Positions 6,850-14,070 of a stretch of DNA of 18,254 bases are shown in pieces. A model generated the notes under the pieces. It saw nothing but the letters and a program-made list of their open reading frames with translations, did not search any database and had not been told where the DNA came from. Position 1 is the first letter of the stretch. Each line of letters begins with the position of its first letter. Where the stretch lies: positions 1-18,254 of the forward strand of contig JAHECV010000041.1 in NCBI GenBank assembly GCA_024641555.1, in the 5' to 3' direction. Made by a program: the position numbers and the translations under genes. This DNA comes from Candidatus Planktophila sp. (GTDB lineage Bacteria > Actinomycetota > Actinomycetes > Nanopelagicales > Nanopelagicaceae).

Positions 6850-6904
6850 TTTGCAATTTAAAAACTAATTTAACGACCCATCAGCGAATCAAGTTAAGGA
6901 AGAG
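6808..6904 (+). promoter_or_regulatory. Candidate attenuator linking the leader ORF to the DUF4395 ribosome site
   Basis: Inside the leader ORF, CTTGATT (6808-6814) can pair with AATCAAG (6887-6893), and CTTAACT (6822-6828) can pair with AGTTAAG (6892-6898). The downstream partners share two bases and the geometry is not nested, so the pairings exclude each other. The second covers the ribosome site AAGGAAGAG (6896-6904) of the gene at 6908. A ribosome stalled at Cys codon 6838 would cover about 6822-6828 and could free that site. Seven-base matches are short, so this is a model and not a proven structure. Confidence 0.3.
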
Positions 6905-6907
6905 AAA

Positions 6908-7327
6908 ATGTCAGCACAAATAGATGCACGAGGACCACGTTGGTCTGCAGTGATAACCACGCTTGTTCTAGCGATTGCCTTGGTTACTTCAAATCTATGG
7001 GTAATTACTTTTCAAGCTGTTGTCTTTGCAATCGGTGCTATTCGCGGACCACACTTCACTCCTTACGCTTTTTTCTATAAGAAGCTAATCAAGCCACGTC
7101 TTAAATCAGAAGTTACTTTTGAAGATGTGCGTCCTCCGCAATTTGCACAGAGCGTTGGTCTTGGTTTTGCGATAGTCGCTGTTATTGCATCTGTTGTTGG
7201 GGCCGGTGGGGTCTTTACAGTTGCAGTTGGGTTCGCACTTGCCGCAGCATTCTTAAATGCGGCATTTAATTTCTGCTTGGGCTGCCAAGTTTATTTGTTG
7301 CTCGTACGTACGCGCACAACCAAGTAA
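6908..7327 (+). CDS. DUF4395 membrane protein with CxxC
   Basis: A 139-residue integral membrane protein with about four hydrophobic segments (about 12-30, 33-45, 84-103, 104-122) and a C-terminal FNFCLGCQVYL motif (Cys123, Cys126) typical of DUF4395. Function is not established. Its usual neighbours are thioredoxin-like proteins and thiosulfate sulfurtransferases, as here, and the CxxC at the end of a membrane helix suggests thiol redox or sulfur relay with ThiX. A strong ribosome site, AAGGAAGAG, stands before the ATG. The gene follows the leader peptide and probably falls under its control. The next gene begins 45 bases later. Confidence 0.82.
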   Translation: MSAQIDARGPRWSAVITTLVLAIALVTSNLWVITFQAVVFAIGAIRGPHFTPYAFFYKKLIKPRLKSEVTFEDVRPPQFAQSVGLGFAIVAVIASVVGAGGVFTVAVGFALAAAFLNAAFNFCLGCQVYLLLVRTRTTK

Positions 7328-7372
7328 TTTGTAAAAAATCCCTTTAATTTAACCAACTAATTAGGAGTAAAT

Positions 7373-8206
7373 ATGTCACGTCAAACATCGCTAGTCGGCG
7401 CCGATTGGGTCGCTGAGAATATTAATAATCCAAATGTTGTAGTCGTGGAGGTCGATGAAGACACCACGCTCTACGAACAGGGCCATATCGAGAACGCGAT
7501 CACATTCCACTGGCGCGAAGATCTCCAAGATGGGCTAATCCGGGATCTGATTTCAAAGGAGAAGTTTGAGGCGCTGCTTTCTAAGTCAGGCATCTCGAAC
7601 GACTCAACCGTTATCTTGTATGGCGGCAATAACAACTGGTTTGCGACCTATGCATTCTGGTATTTCAAGGTTTATGGCCACCAAGATGTGCGCTTGCTCG
7701 ATGGTGGGCGCAAGCGTTGGGAACTTGATGCACGTCCATTTGTCACCGAGGTTCCAACTCGCACTGCAACTCGTTATGTTGCAAAAGATCGCGATAATTC
7801 AATTCGCGCCTATCGCGATGAAGTTATCGCAGCGATCGGCACCTTAAATATCGTTGACGTGCGTTCACCTGCTGAATTCAGCGGAGAACTTGCCGCACCT
7901 GCACACTTGCCACAAGAGCAGGGTCAGATTAAGGGACATATCCCAACTGCGAAAAACATTCCATGGTCAAAGGCTGCCAATGAAGATGGCACATTTAAAT
8001 CAGATGCTGAACTAAAAGAGCTTTACGTCGGTGCCGGTGTTGATCTTGCCAAAGAGACCATCGCGTATTGCCGTATTGGAGAACGTTCTGCGTTCTCTTG
8101 GTTTGTACTTCATGAACTTCTTGGCGTTACAAACGTTAAGAACTACGACGGATCGTGGACTGAATACGGTTCACTCGTCGGTGTTCCAGTAGCTGTAGGA
8201 GCGTAA
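7373..8206 (+). CDS. Thiosulfate sulfurtransferase (two-domain rhodanese, CysA2/SseA type)
   Basis: A 277-residue tandem rhodanese. The first, inactive domain (about 1-130) contains TLYEQGHIENAITFHWREDLQD and WFATYAFWYFKVYGH; the second (about 150-275) has VDVRSPAEFSGE, GHIPTAKNIPW and the active-site loop AYCRIGERSAFSWF with catalytic Cys233. It moves sulfane sulfur from thiosulfate (or another donor) to a thiophilic acceptor in the cytosol. AGGAG at 7363-7367 sits five bases before the ATG. Its stop is one base from the sseC start, so these two are tightly coupled. The M. tuberculosis pair cysA2-sseC2 has the same order. Confidence 0.93.
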   Translation: MSRQTSLVGADWVAENINNPNVVVVEVDEDTTLYEQGHIENAITFHWREDLQDGLIRDLISKEKFEALLSKSGISNDSTVILYGGNNNWFATYAFWYFKVYGHQDVRLLDGGRKRWELDARPFVTEVPTRTATRYVAKDRDNSIRAYRDEVIAAIGTLNIVDVRSPAEFSGELAAPAHLPQEQGQIKGHIPTAKNIPWSKAANEDGTFKSDAELKELYVGAGVDLAKETIAYCRIGERSAFSWFVLHELLGVTNVKNYDGSWTEYGSLVGVPVAVGA

Positions 8207-8207
8207 G

Positions 8208-8528
8208 TTGAAGACCTGCGGTGCAACTCCTGGCGGTCCATCACTCGATGGCATTGACGTTACAACACAAACAATCATCCAAGGTGTTGTACTCAGGGAC
8301 GGGGACGACGGAGTACCTAACGGAACTCCAGTCGGTAACGCACATGTGCGATTGTTAGATCGCGACGGAGAATTCACCGCAGAGCTTCCAACTAATTCGC
8401 AAGGACAGTTTCGTTTCTTCGCCGCCCCTGGTGCCTGGACTCTCGTAGTTCAAGCACCAGGTGCGCGCGTAGAACAAGCGTTAATCGCTGCGCAAGGCGT
8501 ACCCGCAGATCTCGTAATTTCACTTTAA
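8208..8528 (+). CDS. sseC: DUF1416 protein (SseC family)
   Basis: A 106-residue protein of the SseC/DUF1416 family, always found next to thiosulfate sulfurtransferase in actinobacteria. Family stretches are IIQGVVLRDGD, VGNAHVRLLDRDGEFTAELP and GQFRFFAAPGAWTLVV, a small beta-sandwich resembling a carboxypeptidase-regulatory fold. The start is TTG 8208, set by TAGGAG (8196-8201) six bases upstream and by the N-terminal Cys-Gly (KTCGATPGG); an N-terminal Cys is usual for the family. It is thought to be a partner of the sulfurtransferase, but the molecular role is not known. There is an insert of a few residues (DDGVPNGTPVG) compared with relatives I remember. Confidence 0.85.
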   Translation: MKTCGATPGGPSLDGIDVTTQTIIQGVVLRDGDDGVPNGTPVGNAHVRLLDRDGEFTAELPTNSQGQFRFFAAPGAWTLVVQAPGARVEQALIAAQGVPADLVISL

Positions 8529-8531
8529 AGG

Positions 8532-8537
8532 TAGGCT
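8532..8537 (+). promoter_or_regulatory. -10 box of a leaderless promoter for the Nur-like gene
   Basis: TAGGCT, six bases, then ATG 8544. The Nur-like gene can thus be transcribed apart from the sulfur genes even though the gap after sseC is only 15 bases. Confidence 0.55.
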
Positions 8538-8543
8538 TAAGCC

Positions 8544-8951
8544 ATGGCAGATAAGCACGAACTCCGTGATAAAGGCTTGCGTTTAACACCTCAACGCGAG
8601 CTAGTCCTCTCGGCTGTTCGCGAACTCGGACATGCCACCCCCGAAGAAGTTGCGGAAAAAGTTCGCGCAACCCACCCAGGAATCAATCTTTCAACTGTTT
8701 ATCGCAACCTAGAAACGCTCGAAAACGTTGGACTTGTTCAACACACGCACTTGGGCCACGGTGGCGCTACTTATCACGCAGCAGAAGAGTTGACTCATCT
8801 GCACTTGGTTTGTGGAACTTGTGGCTCAGTTGGCGATGCGCCAATAGATGTTGCCGCAAACTTTGTTCAGAATTTATCTGACGACTACGGTTTTAAAACA
8901 GATGTAACTCACTTTGCAATTTACGGCACCTGCGCTGCCTGCGTTAAGTAA
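8544..8951 (+). CDS. Fur-family metalloregulator, Nur-like (nickel)
   Basis: A 135-residue Fur protein. The winged helix (about 10-75) has RLTPQRELVLSAV and GINLSTVYRNLETLENVGLV; the dimer/metal domain has HTHLGHGGATYH (His67, 69, 72), LTHLHLVCGTC (His85, His87, Cys90, Cys93), HFAIYGTC (His123, Cys130) and Cys133. The match to Streptomyces Nur is closer than to Zur or FurA as I remember them, notably the HTHLGHG and DYGFKTDVTHFAIYG regions. Nur represses nickel uptake and iron superoxide dismutase genes when nickel is present. It lies between sseC and ygfZ; the latter begins three bases after its stop. Metal specificity cannot be fixed by reading alone: one His of the nickel site appears not conserved. 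Confidence 0.75.
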   Translation: MADKHELRDKGLRLTPQRELVLSAVRELGHATPEEVAEKVRATHPGINLSTVYRNLETLENVGLVQHTHLGHGGATYHAAEELTHLHLVCGTCGSVGDAPIDVAANFVQNLSDDYGFKTDVTHFAIYGTCAACVK

Positions 8952-8954
8952 ATA

Positions 8955-9860
8955 ATGACAGCGGTATTTGTCGAAGATGGCGTCGATAAGGGCGCCATTT
9001 GGCATTTTGGTGAACCAAATAAAGAACAGAAAGCGCTGCTTGAAGGAAATGCGTGGGCCGATCTTTCGCATCTACAGATAATTGCGGTCAGTGGCGCTGA
9101 TCGCCTGAAGTGGTTACATGATTTAACAACCCAGCATTTATCTGAACTCGCAGTTGGACAATGGACTTCGGCTCTTATTTTGGATCCGCAAGGCCACGTG
9201 GAATATCAATTTAATTTAGTTGATGATGGCGAAACTACTTGTTTGGTTCTAGATCCGGGTTACATCGAAACTCTGATCGGTTATCTGCAGAAGATGAAAT
9301 TTATGTTGCGCGTTGATGTTCGTGATGCAACTAATGAATACGTGGTCTTACGCGCACCAGGTTTAGTAAATGAAATTGGTGGACCATTTGCACTTGTTCC
9401 GCGGGCAGAACTTGCCCAGATGCAAGAAACATTTGACGCAACTGCGATGCAAGTTGGCACTTGGGCCCTTGATGCTGAACGGGTTGCTGCCGGCCGTCCT
9501 CGAATTGGCTTTGAAACCGACCATAAATCAATCCCAAACGAGCTGGGTGTACTCAATAAATCAGTACATATGAATAAAGGCTGCTATCGCGGCCAAGAAA
9601 CAGTTGCCAAGATTTTTAATCTGGGAAATCCACCTCGTCGTTTAGTACTTCTGCATTTAGATGGCAGCCAAGTTGTTATGCCTTCTCCAGGTGCACCTGT
9701 AATGAATGGCGAAGTACAAGTCGGTTTTCTCGGCACCGTTGCGCGCCACTATGAATTAGGGCCAATTGCTTTAGCAATTATTAAGCGCAATACCCCAGTA
9801 GATGCGCAGTTAACTGTCGATGGCGTGGCTGCATCCCAACAAGTGATTGTGCCCGCATAG
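8955..9860 (+). CDS. ygfZ: YgfZ/GcvT-like folate-binding protein
   Basis: A 301-residue protein of the YgfZ (COG0354) family. It supports assembly or repair of certain Fe-S proteins in a folate-dependent way. The signature K-G-C-Y-x-G-Q-E is present as NKGCYRGQETVAK, with the conserved Cys at residue 210. The N-terminal half contains ADLSHLQIIAVSGADRLKWLHDLTTQ, typical of the GcvT fold. It starts 3 bases after the Nur-like gene, without a clear ribosome site, so it is probably cotranscribed. A tiny membrane ORF starts directly at its stop codon. Confidence 0.9.
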   Translation: MTAVFVEDGVDKGAIWHFGEPNKEQKALLEGNAWADLSHLQIIAVSGADRLKWLHDLTTQHLSELAVGQWTSALILDPQGHVEYQFNLVDDGETTCLVLDPGYIETLIGYLQKMKFMLRVDVRDATNEYVVLRAPGLVNEIGGPFALVPRAELAQMQETFDATAMQVGTWALDAERVAAGRPRIGFETDHKSIPNELGVLNKSVHMNKGCYRGQETVAKIFNLGNPPRRLVLLHLDGSQVVMPSPGAPVMNGEVQVGFLGTVARHYELGPIALAIIKRNTPVDAQLTVDGVAASQQVIVPA

Positions 9861-9935
9861 ATGGCCACGATTGCGCAGGGTTTAGTTGTATTTGCGGCGA
9901 TGCTCGTGATCGTCTGGACGGTTAGCAAGCTTTAA
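9861..9935 (+). CDS. Tiny single-helix membrane protein (24 residues)
   Basis: ATG 9861 follows the ygfZ stop with no gap, and the frame ends at TAA 9935. The peptide is almost entirely one hydrophobic helix (GLVVFAAMLVIVWTVSKL) with a Lys-Leu end. Direct abutment to ygfZ suggests translational coupling. No known family. Such short frames also arise by chance; the stop-start junction and the strongly hydrophobic composition are the only support. Confidence 0.4.
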   Translation: MATIAQGLVVFAAMLVIVWTVSKL

Positions 9936-9941
9936 AGGCCG

Positions 9942-9947
9942 TAAGAT
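9942..9947 (+). promoter_or_regulatory. -10 box of a leaderless promoter for the 44-residue protein
   Basis: TAAGAT, six bases, then GTG 9954. It matches the pattern at other starts in the window and supports the small gene as real. Confidence 0.55.
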
Positions 9948-9953
9948 TACGGC

Positions 9954-10088
9954 GTGGAAATCGTTAGCGCTGTTTTACTGGGTTTACTCTCATTAATTAT
10001 TGGCGTTGGTCTTTTAATTTACGGTTTCCGGGGACGCCGCGAATCTCAAGCACGTGATGCGCGCACATATCGAAGGGGCAGACTCTAA
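9954..10088 (+). CDS. Small membrane protein (44 residues) with basic tail
   Basis: GTG 9954 to TAA 10088 encodes one membrane helix at residues 4-24 (VSAVLLGLLSLIIGVGLLIYG) followed by a strongly basic tail rich in Arg (FRGRRESQARDARTYRRGRL). The positive tail predicts that the C-terminus stays in the cytosol. A TANNNT-N6 promoter precedes the start, and the nitrobindin-like gene begins at the base after its stop, so they form one operon. I do not recognise a family. Small basic single-helix proteins often bind and tune other membrane proteins, but nothing here tells which. Confidence 0.6.
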   Translation: MEIVSAVLLGLLSLIIGVGLLIYGFRGRRESQARDARTYRRGRL

Positions 10089-10589
10089 GTGGCTTTTACA
10101 ATTCCTGAAGGTCTGCATCCAGATCTAAATCCGCTTGCGTGGATGGTCGGCACCTGGCGCGGAAAAGGTCGCGGTGAGTATCCAAATATTGAAAGTTTTG
10201 AATACGCCCACGAAGTTGTCTTTAACCACGATGGTCGTCCATTTCTAAACTACTACTCGCGTTCTTGGATCATTGATGCTGAAGGCGAAATCATTCGTCC
10301 AGCCGCATCGGAAACTGGTTTCTGGCGCGTTAAGCCAAATAACGTTTTAGAAGTTTTGATTTCTCATAACACTGGAATCACTGAAGGATGGGTCGGACAA
10401 TTTGAAGGGCCGAAGATTCAATTAGTTCTTGATCAAGGATATTCCGCGCCATCTGCCAAGATTGTTACAGCAGGCGTGCGTTTATATGGTCTTGTTGCGG
10501 GTGAGCTCTTCTTTGCTTACGACATGGCCGCTGAAGGACAAGAGCTGCAGGCACATATCTGGTCTTCGCTAGAACGCCAGTCCGAGTAA
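10089..10589 (+). CDS. Nitrobindin-like / FABP-family beta-barrel protein
   Basis: A 166-residue protein of the nitrobindin (THAP4 C-terminal, DUF1794) family, similar to M. tuberculosis Rv0813c. The signature G-x-W-x-G-x-G-x-G-x-Y-P is present as GTWRGKGRGEYP (residues 21-32), followed by FEYAHEVVFNHDGRPFLNYYSRSW. A His near the C-terminus (His156, in QAHIWSSLER) is where family members hold ferric heme. Proposed roles are heme or fatty-acid binding and reactive nitrogen chemistry. The GTG start directly follows the stop of the small membrane protein, so translation is probably coupled. In M. tuberculosis it also sits beside sseC2-cysA2-thiX. Confidence 0.85.
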   Translation: MAFTIPEGLHPDLNPLAWMVGTWRGKGRGEYPNIESFEYAHEVVFNHDGRPFLNYYSRSWIIDAEGEIIRPAASETGFWRVKPNNVLEVLISHNTGITEGWVGQFEGPKIQLVLDQGYSAPSAKIVTAGVRLYGLVAGELFFAYDMAAEGQELQAHIWSSLERQSE

Positions 10590-10601
10590 TGGCAAATAAA
10601 T

Positions 10602-11525
10602 ATGTTTAACGATGCGGTCTTAGCCGAATACGTTCGCGATGGTTTCGTAGAGTCCGAACATCGCGGTTTCTTGGCGATGCTAAATTCTGATGGCTCTCTC
10701 TTTAAATCACTTGGTGATATCGATACTCAGATTTTTCCGCGTTCTACAGTTAAATGTGCGCAAGCATCTGCAATGTTTCGCTATGGTCTGCAGCTAGTGC
10801 CACGCCTATTGGCGCTTGCCGCATCTAGCCATTCCGGCGCTGCGATGCATATGGACGGTGCGCGCGAAATATTGGCAAGTGTCGGGCTAGATGAAAGCGC
10901 TCTGCAATGCGCAGTTGATCGCCCCCTTGGAGATAGCGAAAGACGCGCGTGGGGTGATAAAGCGCCGACACAAATCGCCATGAACTGCAGCGGAAAGCAT
11001 GCCGCAATGTTGGCTACATGTGTGAAAAATGGTTGGCCTATTGATAGTTATTTAGAGCAATCTCATCCGTTGCAGGTTGCCATCAAAGAAGAACTAGAAA
11101 ATTTAGCCGGTGAAAGTATTTCCTTTACTTCAACCGATGGCTGCGGGGCTCCGCTATTTATGCTTTCAGTAATTGGTTTAGCGCGCGCTATTCGCGCAAT
11201 CACAATTTCAACTGATCCAATTCATCAAGATGTAATGGATGCGGCACGTAAATTCCCGGAAATGGTTGGAGGCGCAGGTCGCCATAACACCGAGATGATG
11301 CAACAAGTACCTGGCTTATTTATGAAAGATGGCGCCGAAGCAGTAAATGTTTGTTCACTTGCCGACGGGCGCACCTTTGTATTTAAAGTAAGCGATGGAT
11401 CACTTCGTGCATTTCGCACCATCGTGCATGCCTGCTTAAATGAATTTGGAATCGATACACCGCTAGCCCCTGAAAAAGTCATGGGTGGCCCGCGTGTAAT
11501 TGGCACTATTCGCGCCACGATTTAA
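10602..11525 (+). CDS. L-asparaginase, rhizobial (ReAV, thermolabile) type
   Basis: A 307-residue asparaginase of the AnsA-type family known from Rhizobium etli. It hydrolyses Asn to Asp and ammonia in the cytosol. Motifs in order: FVESEHRGF, PRSTVK with Ser48 and Lys51 (catalytic pair), SSHSG (75-79), MNCSGKHAAML with Cys129 and Lys132, and TDGCGAPLF with Cys181; the last three positions match the metal site of the R. etli enzyme as I recall. SSHSG is followed by Ala rather than the usual Glu. It begins 12 bases after the nitrobindin-like gene, with no clear ribosome site. Near glnR, it fits nitrogen supply, though GlnR control is not shown. Confidence 0.88.
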   Translation: MFNDAVLAEYVRDGFVESEHRGFLAMLNSDGSLFKSLGDIDTQIFPRSTVKCAQASAMFRYGLQLVPRLLALAASSHSGAAMHMDGAREILASVGLDESALQCAVDRPLGDSERRAWGDKAPTQIAMNCSGKHAAMLATCVKNGWPIDSYLEQSHPLQVAIKEELENLAGESISFTSTDGCGAPLFMLSVIGLARAIRAITISTDPIHQDVMDAARKFPEMVGGAGRHNTEMMQQVPGLFMKDGAEAVNVCSLADGRTFVFKVSDGSLRAFRTIVHACLNEFGIDTPLAPEKVMGGPRVIGTIRATI

Positions 11526-11532
11526 CAACCTC

Positions 11533-11538
11533 TACCAT
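11533..11538 (+). promoter_or_regulatory. -10 box of a leaderless promoter for mshA
   Basis: TACCAT, six bases (TGAGGT), then ATG 11545. The GAGG in the spacer is too close to the ATG to act as a normal ribosome site, which favours a leaderless start. Confidence 0.5.
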
Positions 11539-11544
11539 TGAGGT

Positions 11545-12804
11545 ATGCAACGCCGCGTAGCCATGTTGATGGTTCACACATGTCCGCTCGAACAAGCGGG
11601 CATCGGTGATGCCGGGGGCATGAATATCTATGTCGCCGAAAGCGCTGCGCGTATGGCGGCGCAAGGCGTAGAAGTAGATATCTTCACTCGCCGCGATCAT
11701 TTAGATCTTCCAGCAGTTGTTGAACTTTCACCGGGTGTAAATGTGCACCACCTAGATGCTGGCCATGATCTCCATCTAACTAAAGAGCAAGTTCCTCAGC
11801 ACTTTAACGAGTTAAGCGCTGAACTAAAGAAAGCGCTTTCAGGTGATCACCGCTACGACATCATTCATTCGCATTACTGGTTATCCGGAAAAGTTGCGAT
11901 GCCAGTTGCGAAAGATTTGAAATTGCAATTGGTCCACACCATGCACACGATGGCACGAGTAAAGAATTTAAATCTTGCCGAAGGTGAAACACCTGAACCA
12001 ATGATCCGCGTACAGGGTGAAACCCAAATTGTTGCGGCAGCAAGTGCCTTAACTGCAAATACCGATGCGGAAGCGGCGAGCTTGGTATCTCTCTACGATG
12101 CGTGCCCAGATACTGTTCACGTTGTTACACCGGGCGTTGATCTTTATAACTTCACTCCAGGTGCTGGTCGTCAGGCAGCGCGCAAAGTAATTGGCATTGA
12201 TCCTGATGCTCACGTAATTACCTTTGTGGGTCGAATTCAGCCGCATAAAGGCCCAGAACTATTGATTCGTGCAACTTCCGAGATGCTTTCACACTCTCCA
12301 CATCTGCGTCCGAAACTTCGCGTTTACATCGTGGGTGGCGCATCTGGTGCAAATGGAAGTGAAGTAGAACGTCTGAAAGAACTTGTTACCTGGCTTGGAA
12401 TCGATGATGTAATTATGTTTTCACCTCCTGTGCCACGCGCGGAACTTGCTAACTGGTATCGCGCAGCAGATTTAGTTTGTGTGCCAAGTTATTCGGAAAG
12501 TTTTGGTTTAGTTGCACTCGAAGCGCAAGCCTGCGGAACACCAGTTGTAGCCACTGCAGTTGGCGGGCTACGTACGGCAGTTGCCGACGGTATCTCTGGC
12601 GTACTTGTCGACGGTCACGATCCTCGCGCTTGGTCATCCGTTTTGGCGCGTTTATTGCAAGAGCCACAACGTCGTGTACTTCTTTCGATGGGTGCGATTG
12701 AACATGCATCGCACTTCGGTTGGGATGCTACGGCTCGCGGAACTCTCGATATCTATGATCAAGTTATCTCTGACTCTGCCCGCATAAATAAATCGATCGG
12801 ATAA
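11545..12804 (+). CDS. mshA: D-inositol-3-phosphate glycosyltransferase (MshA)
   Basis: A 419-residue GT-B, GT4-family retaining glycosyltransferase catalysing the first step of mycothiol synthesis: UDP-GlcNAc plus 1L-myo-inositol-1-phosphate. The N-terminal region has MVHTCPLEQAGIGDAGGMNIYV, the MshA form of the GGM loop; then HSHYWLSG, TMHTMARVKN and VTPGVDL. The C-terminal domain has FVGRIQPHKGPELLIRA and the EX7E pair Glu318 and Glu326 in SESFGLVALEA. It is followed two bases later by the YbjN-like gene. With the mshD-like gene upstream, the cell very probably makes mycothiol; mshB and mshC are not in this window. Confidence 0.95.
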   Translation: MQRRVAMLMVHTCPLEQAGIGDAGGMNIYVAESAARMAAQGVEVDIFTRRDHLDLPAVVELSPGVNVHHLDAGHDLHLTKEQVPQHFNELSAELKKALSGDHRYDIIHSHYWLSGKVAMPVAKDLKLQLVHTMHTMARVKNLNLAEGETPEPMIRVQGETQIVAAASALTANTDAEAASLVSLYDACPDTVHVVTPGVDLYNFTPGAGRQAARKVIGIDPDAHVITFVGRIQPHKGPELLIRATSEMLSHSPHLRPKLRVYIVGGASGANGSEVERLKELVTWLGIDDVIMFSPPVPRAELANWYRAADLVCVPSYSESFGLVALEAQACGTPVVATAVGGLRTAVADGISGVLVDGHDPRAWSSVLARLLQEPQRRVLLSMGAIEHASHFGWDATARGTLDIYDQVISDSARINKSIG

Positions 12805-12806
12805 CT

Positions 12807-13289
12807 GTGGCAGCGATAGATCCACGGATCGTGATCGAAGAATTTCTGGATTCGCACGATCTCGAATTCGATCAGAAAGATGCGAATACTTTTCTAATTA
12901 CATTGCCGGGCGAGAAGAAGTTACAAACTCACTGCGCACTAATCGTCGGTGATCATTCGCTAAGTATCAACGCTTTCGTAATTCGCAAGCCCGATGAAAA
13001 CGAAGCGGCAGTGCATGCTTGGTGCCTGGCAAAGAATGCCGGTATGTACGGAATTGCATTTGCCACGAACGAACTCGGCGATATCTTCTTAGTTGGCCGT
13101 TTACCGCTCAGCGCCGTAACTGATCGCGAAATTGATCGCTTAGTTGGTGCAGTTCTGCAATATTCAGATTCATCATTTAATCCATTGCTGGAACTTGGTT
13201 TTGCCAACGCCATCCGCCGCGAATGGGCATGGCGAGTTAGTCGAGGTGAATCGCTAGCGAATCTCGATGCCTTTAAGCACCTGATTTAA
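12807..13289 (+). CDS. YbjN-domain protein
   Basis: A 160-residue YbjN-domain protein, a fold resembling type III secretion chaperones. Recognisable features are [27 protein letters not shown], a central strand region [14 protein letters not shown], and [14 protein letters not shown]. Function is unknown in actinobacteria. The gene begins with GTG two bases after mshA. The same mshA-YbjN-gpm order exists in M. tuberculosis (Rv0486, Rv0487, Rv0489), so the association is conserved although unexplained. Confidence 0.8.
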   Translation: MAAIDPRIVIEEFLDSHDLEFDQKDANTFLITLPGEKKLQTHCALIVGDHSLSINAFVIRKPDENEAAVHAWCLAKNAGMYGIAFATNELGDIFLVGRLPLSAVTDREIDRLVGAVLQYSDSSFNPLLELGFANAIRREWAWRVSRGESLANLDAFKHLI

Positions 13290-13308
13290 ATATTTGCCTT
13301 GCACATGG

Positions 13309-13314
13309 CAAGAT
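13309..13314 (+). promoter_or_regulatory. Near-consensus -10 box for gpmA
   Basis: CAAGAT, six bases, then ATG 13321. The first base departs from TANNNT. It supports ATG 13321 over the upstream in-frame ATG at 13294. Confidence 0.4.
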
Positions 13315-13320
13315 GAGCAC

Positions 13321-14070
13321 ATGTCGAACTACGAATTAATCCTGCTACGCCATGGCGAATCCGAATGGAATGCGAAGAATCTTTTCACCGGCTGGGTAGA
13401 TGTACGTCTATCCGCTGCAGGTGAAGCCGAAGCAGCTCGCGGCGGAAAGTTATTGGCAGAGCGCAACCTTTTGCCTGATGTAGTCCACACATCTTTATTG
13501 CGTCGTGCGATCCACACATCACAGCTCGCACTTGATTCGTGCGATCGCCACTGGATTCCAGTTCGTCGCTCTTGGCGCTTAAATGAACGCCACTACGGTG
13601 CTTTGCAAGGCAAGGATAAGAAAGAGACGCTCGCTAAATACGGCGAAGAACAATTCAAGCTTTGGCGCCGTTCATACGATGTTCCACCTCCACCAATCGA
13701 TGCCAACGACCCATACAGCCAAGCGAAAGATGCGCGTTACGCTGATTTGGGCCCTGAACTTCCAGCTACAGAGTGTCTAAAAGATGTCGTCGCTCGCATG
13801 ATGCCTTACTGGCAAGAATCGATCATTCCCGATTTGAAGGCTGGAAAGCGTGTACTAGTTACCGCTCATGGCAATTCACTGCGCGCGCTAGTTATGCACC
13901 TTGATGGAATTTCCGAGTCAGATATTGCAGAGCTAAATATTCCGACCGGAATTCCGTTGCTCTACAACTTAGATGCAGATTTTAAGCCCGTTAAAAAAGG
14001 CGGAGAGTATTTAGATCCTGATGCAGCAAAAGCTGCTATTGAAGCGGTTGCGAATCAGGGGAAGCGTTAA
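13321..14070 (+). CDS. gpmA: 2,3-bisphosphoglycerate-dependent phosphoglycerate mutase
   Basis: A 249-residue dPGM that interconverts 3- and 2-phosphoglycerate in glycolysis. [10 protein letters not shown] holds the phospho-His (His11), followed by [33 protein letters not shown] and the second catalytic His (His183) in [16 protein letters not shown] chose ATG 13321 rather than 13294 because the family N-terminus begins at [11 protein letters not shown] and a -10-like box lies before it. The last 35 bases overlap the 3' end of the convergent lipoprotein gene. The two-component genes senX3-regX3 that follow gpm in mycobacteria are absent here. Confidence 0.95.
   Translation: MSNYELILLRHGESEWNAKNLFTGWVDVRLSAAGEAEAARGGKLLAERNLLPDVVHTSLLRRAIHTSQLALDSCDRHWIPVRRSWRLNERHYGALQGKDKKETLAKYGEEQFKLWRRSYDVPPPPIDANDPYSQAKDARYADLGPELPATECLKDVVARMMPYWQESIIPDLKAGKRVLVTAHGNSLRALVMHLDGISESDIAELNIPTGIPLLYNLDADFKPVKKGGEYLDPDAAKAAIEAVANQGKR

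Noticed and set aside
6866..7353. Shared TAATTTAAC before DUF4395 (6866-6874) and before the sulfurtransferase (7345-7353)
   Set aside because: Nine AT-rich bases in AT-rich spacers are expected by chance.
10589..10609. Six-codon frame (ATG 10589) overlapping the nitrobindin stop and the asparaginase start
   Set aside because: Too short and without any supporting feature.
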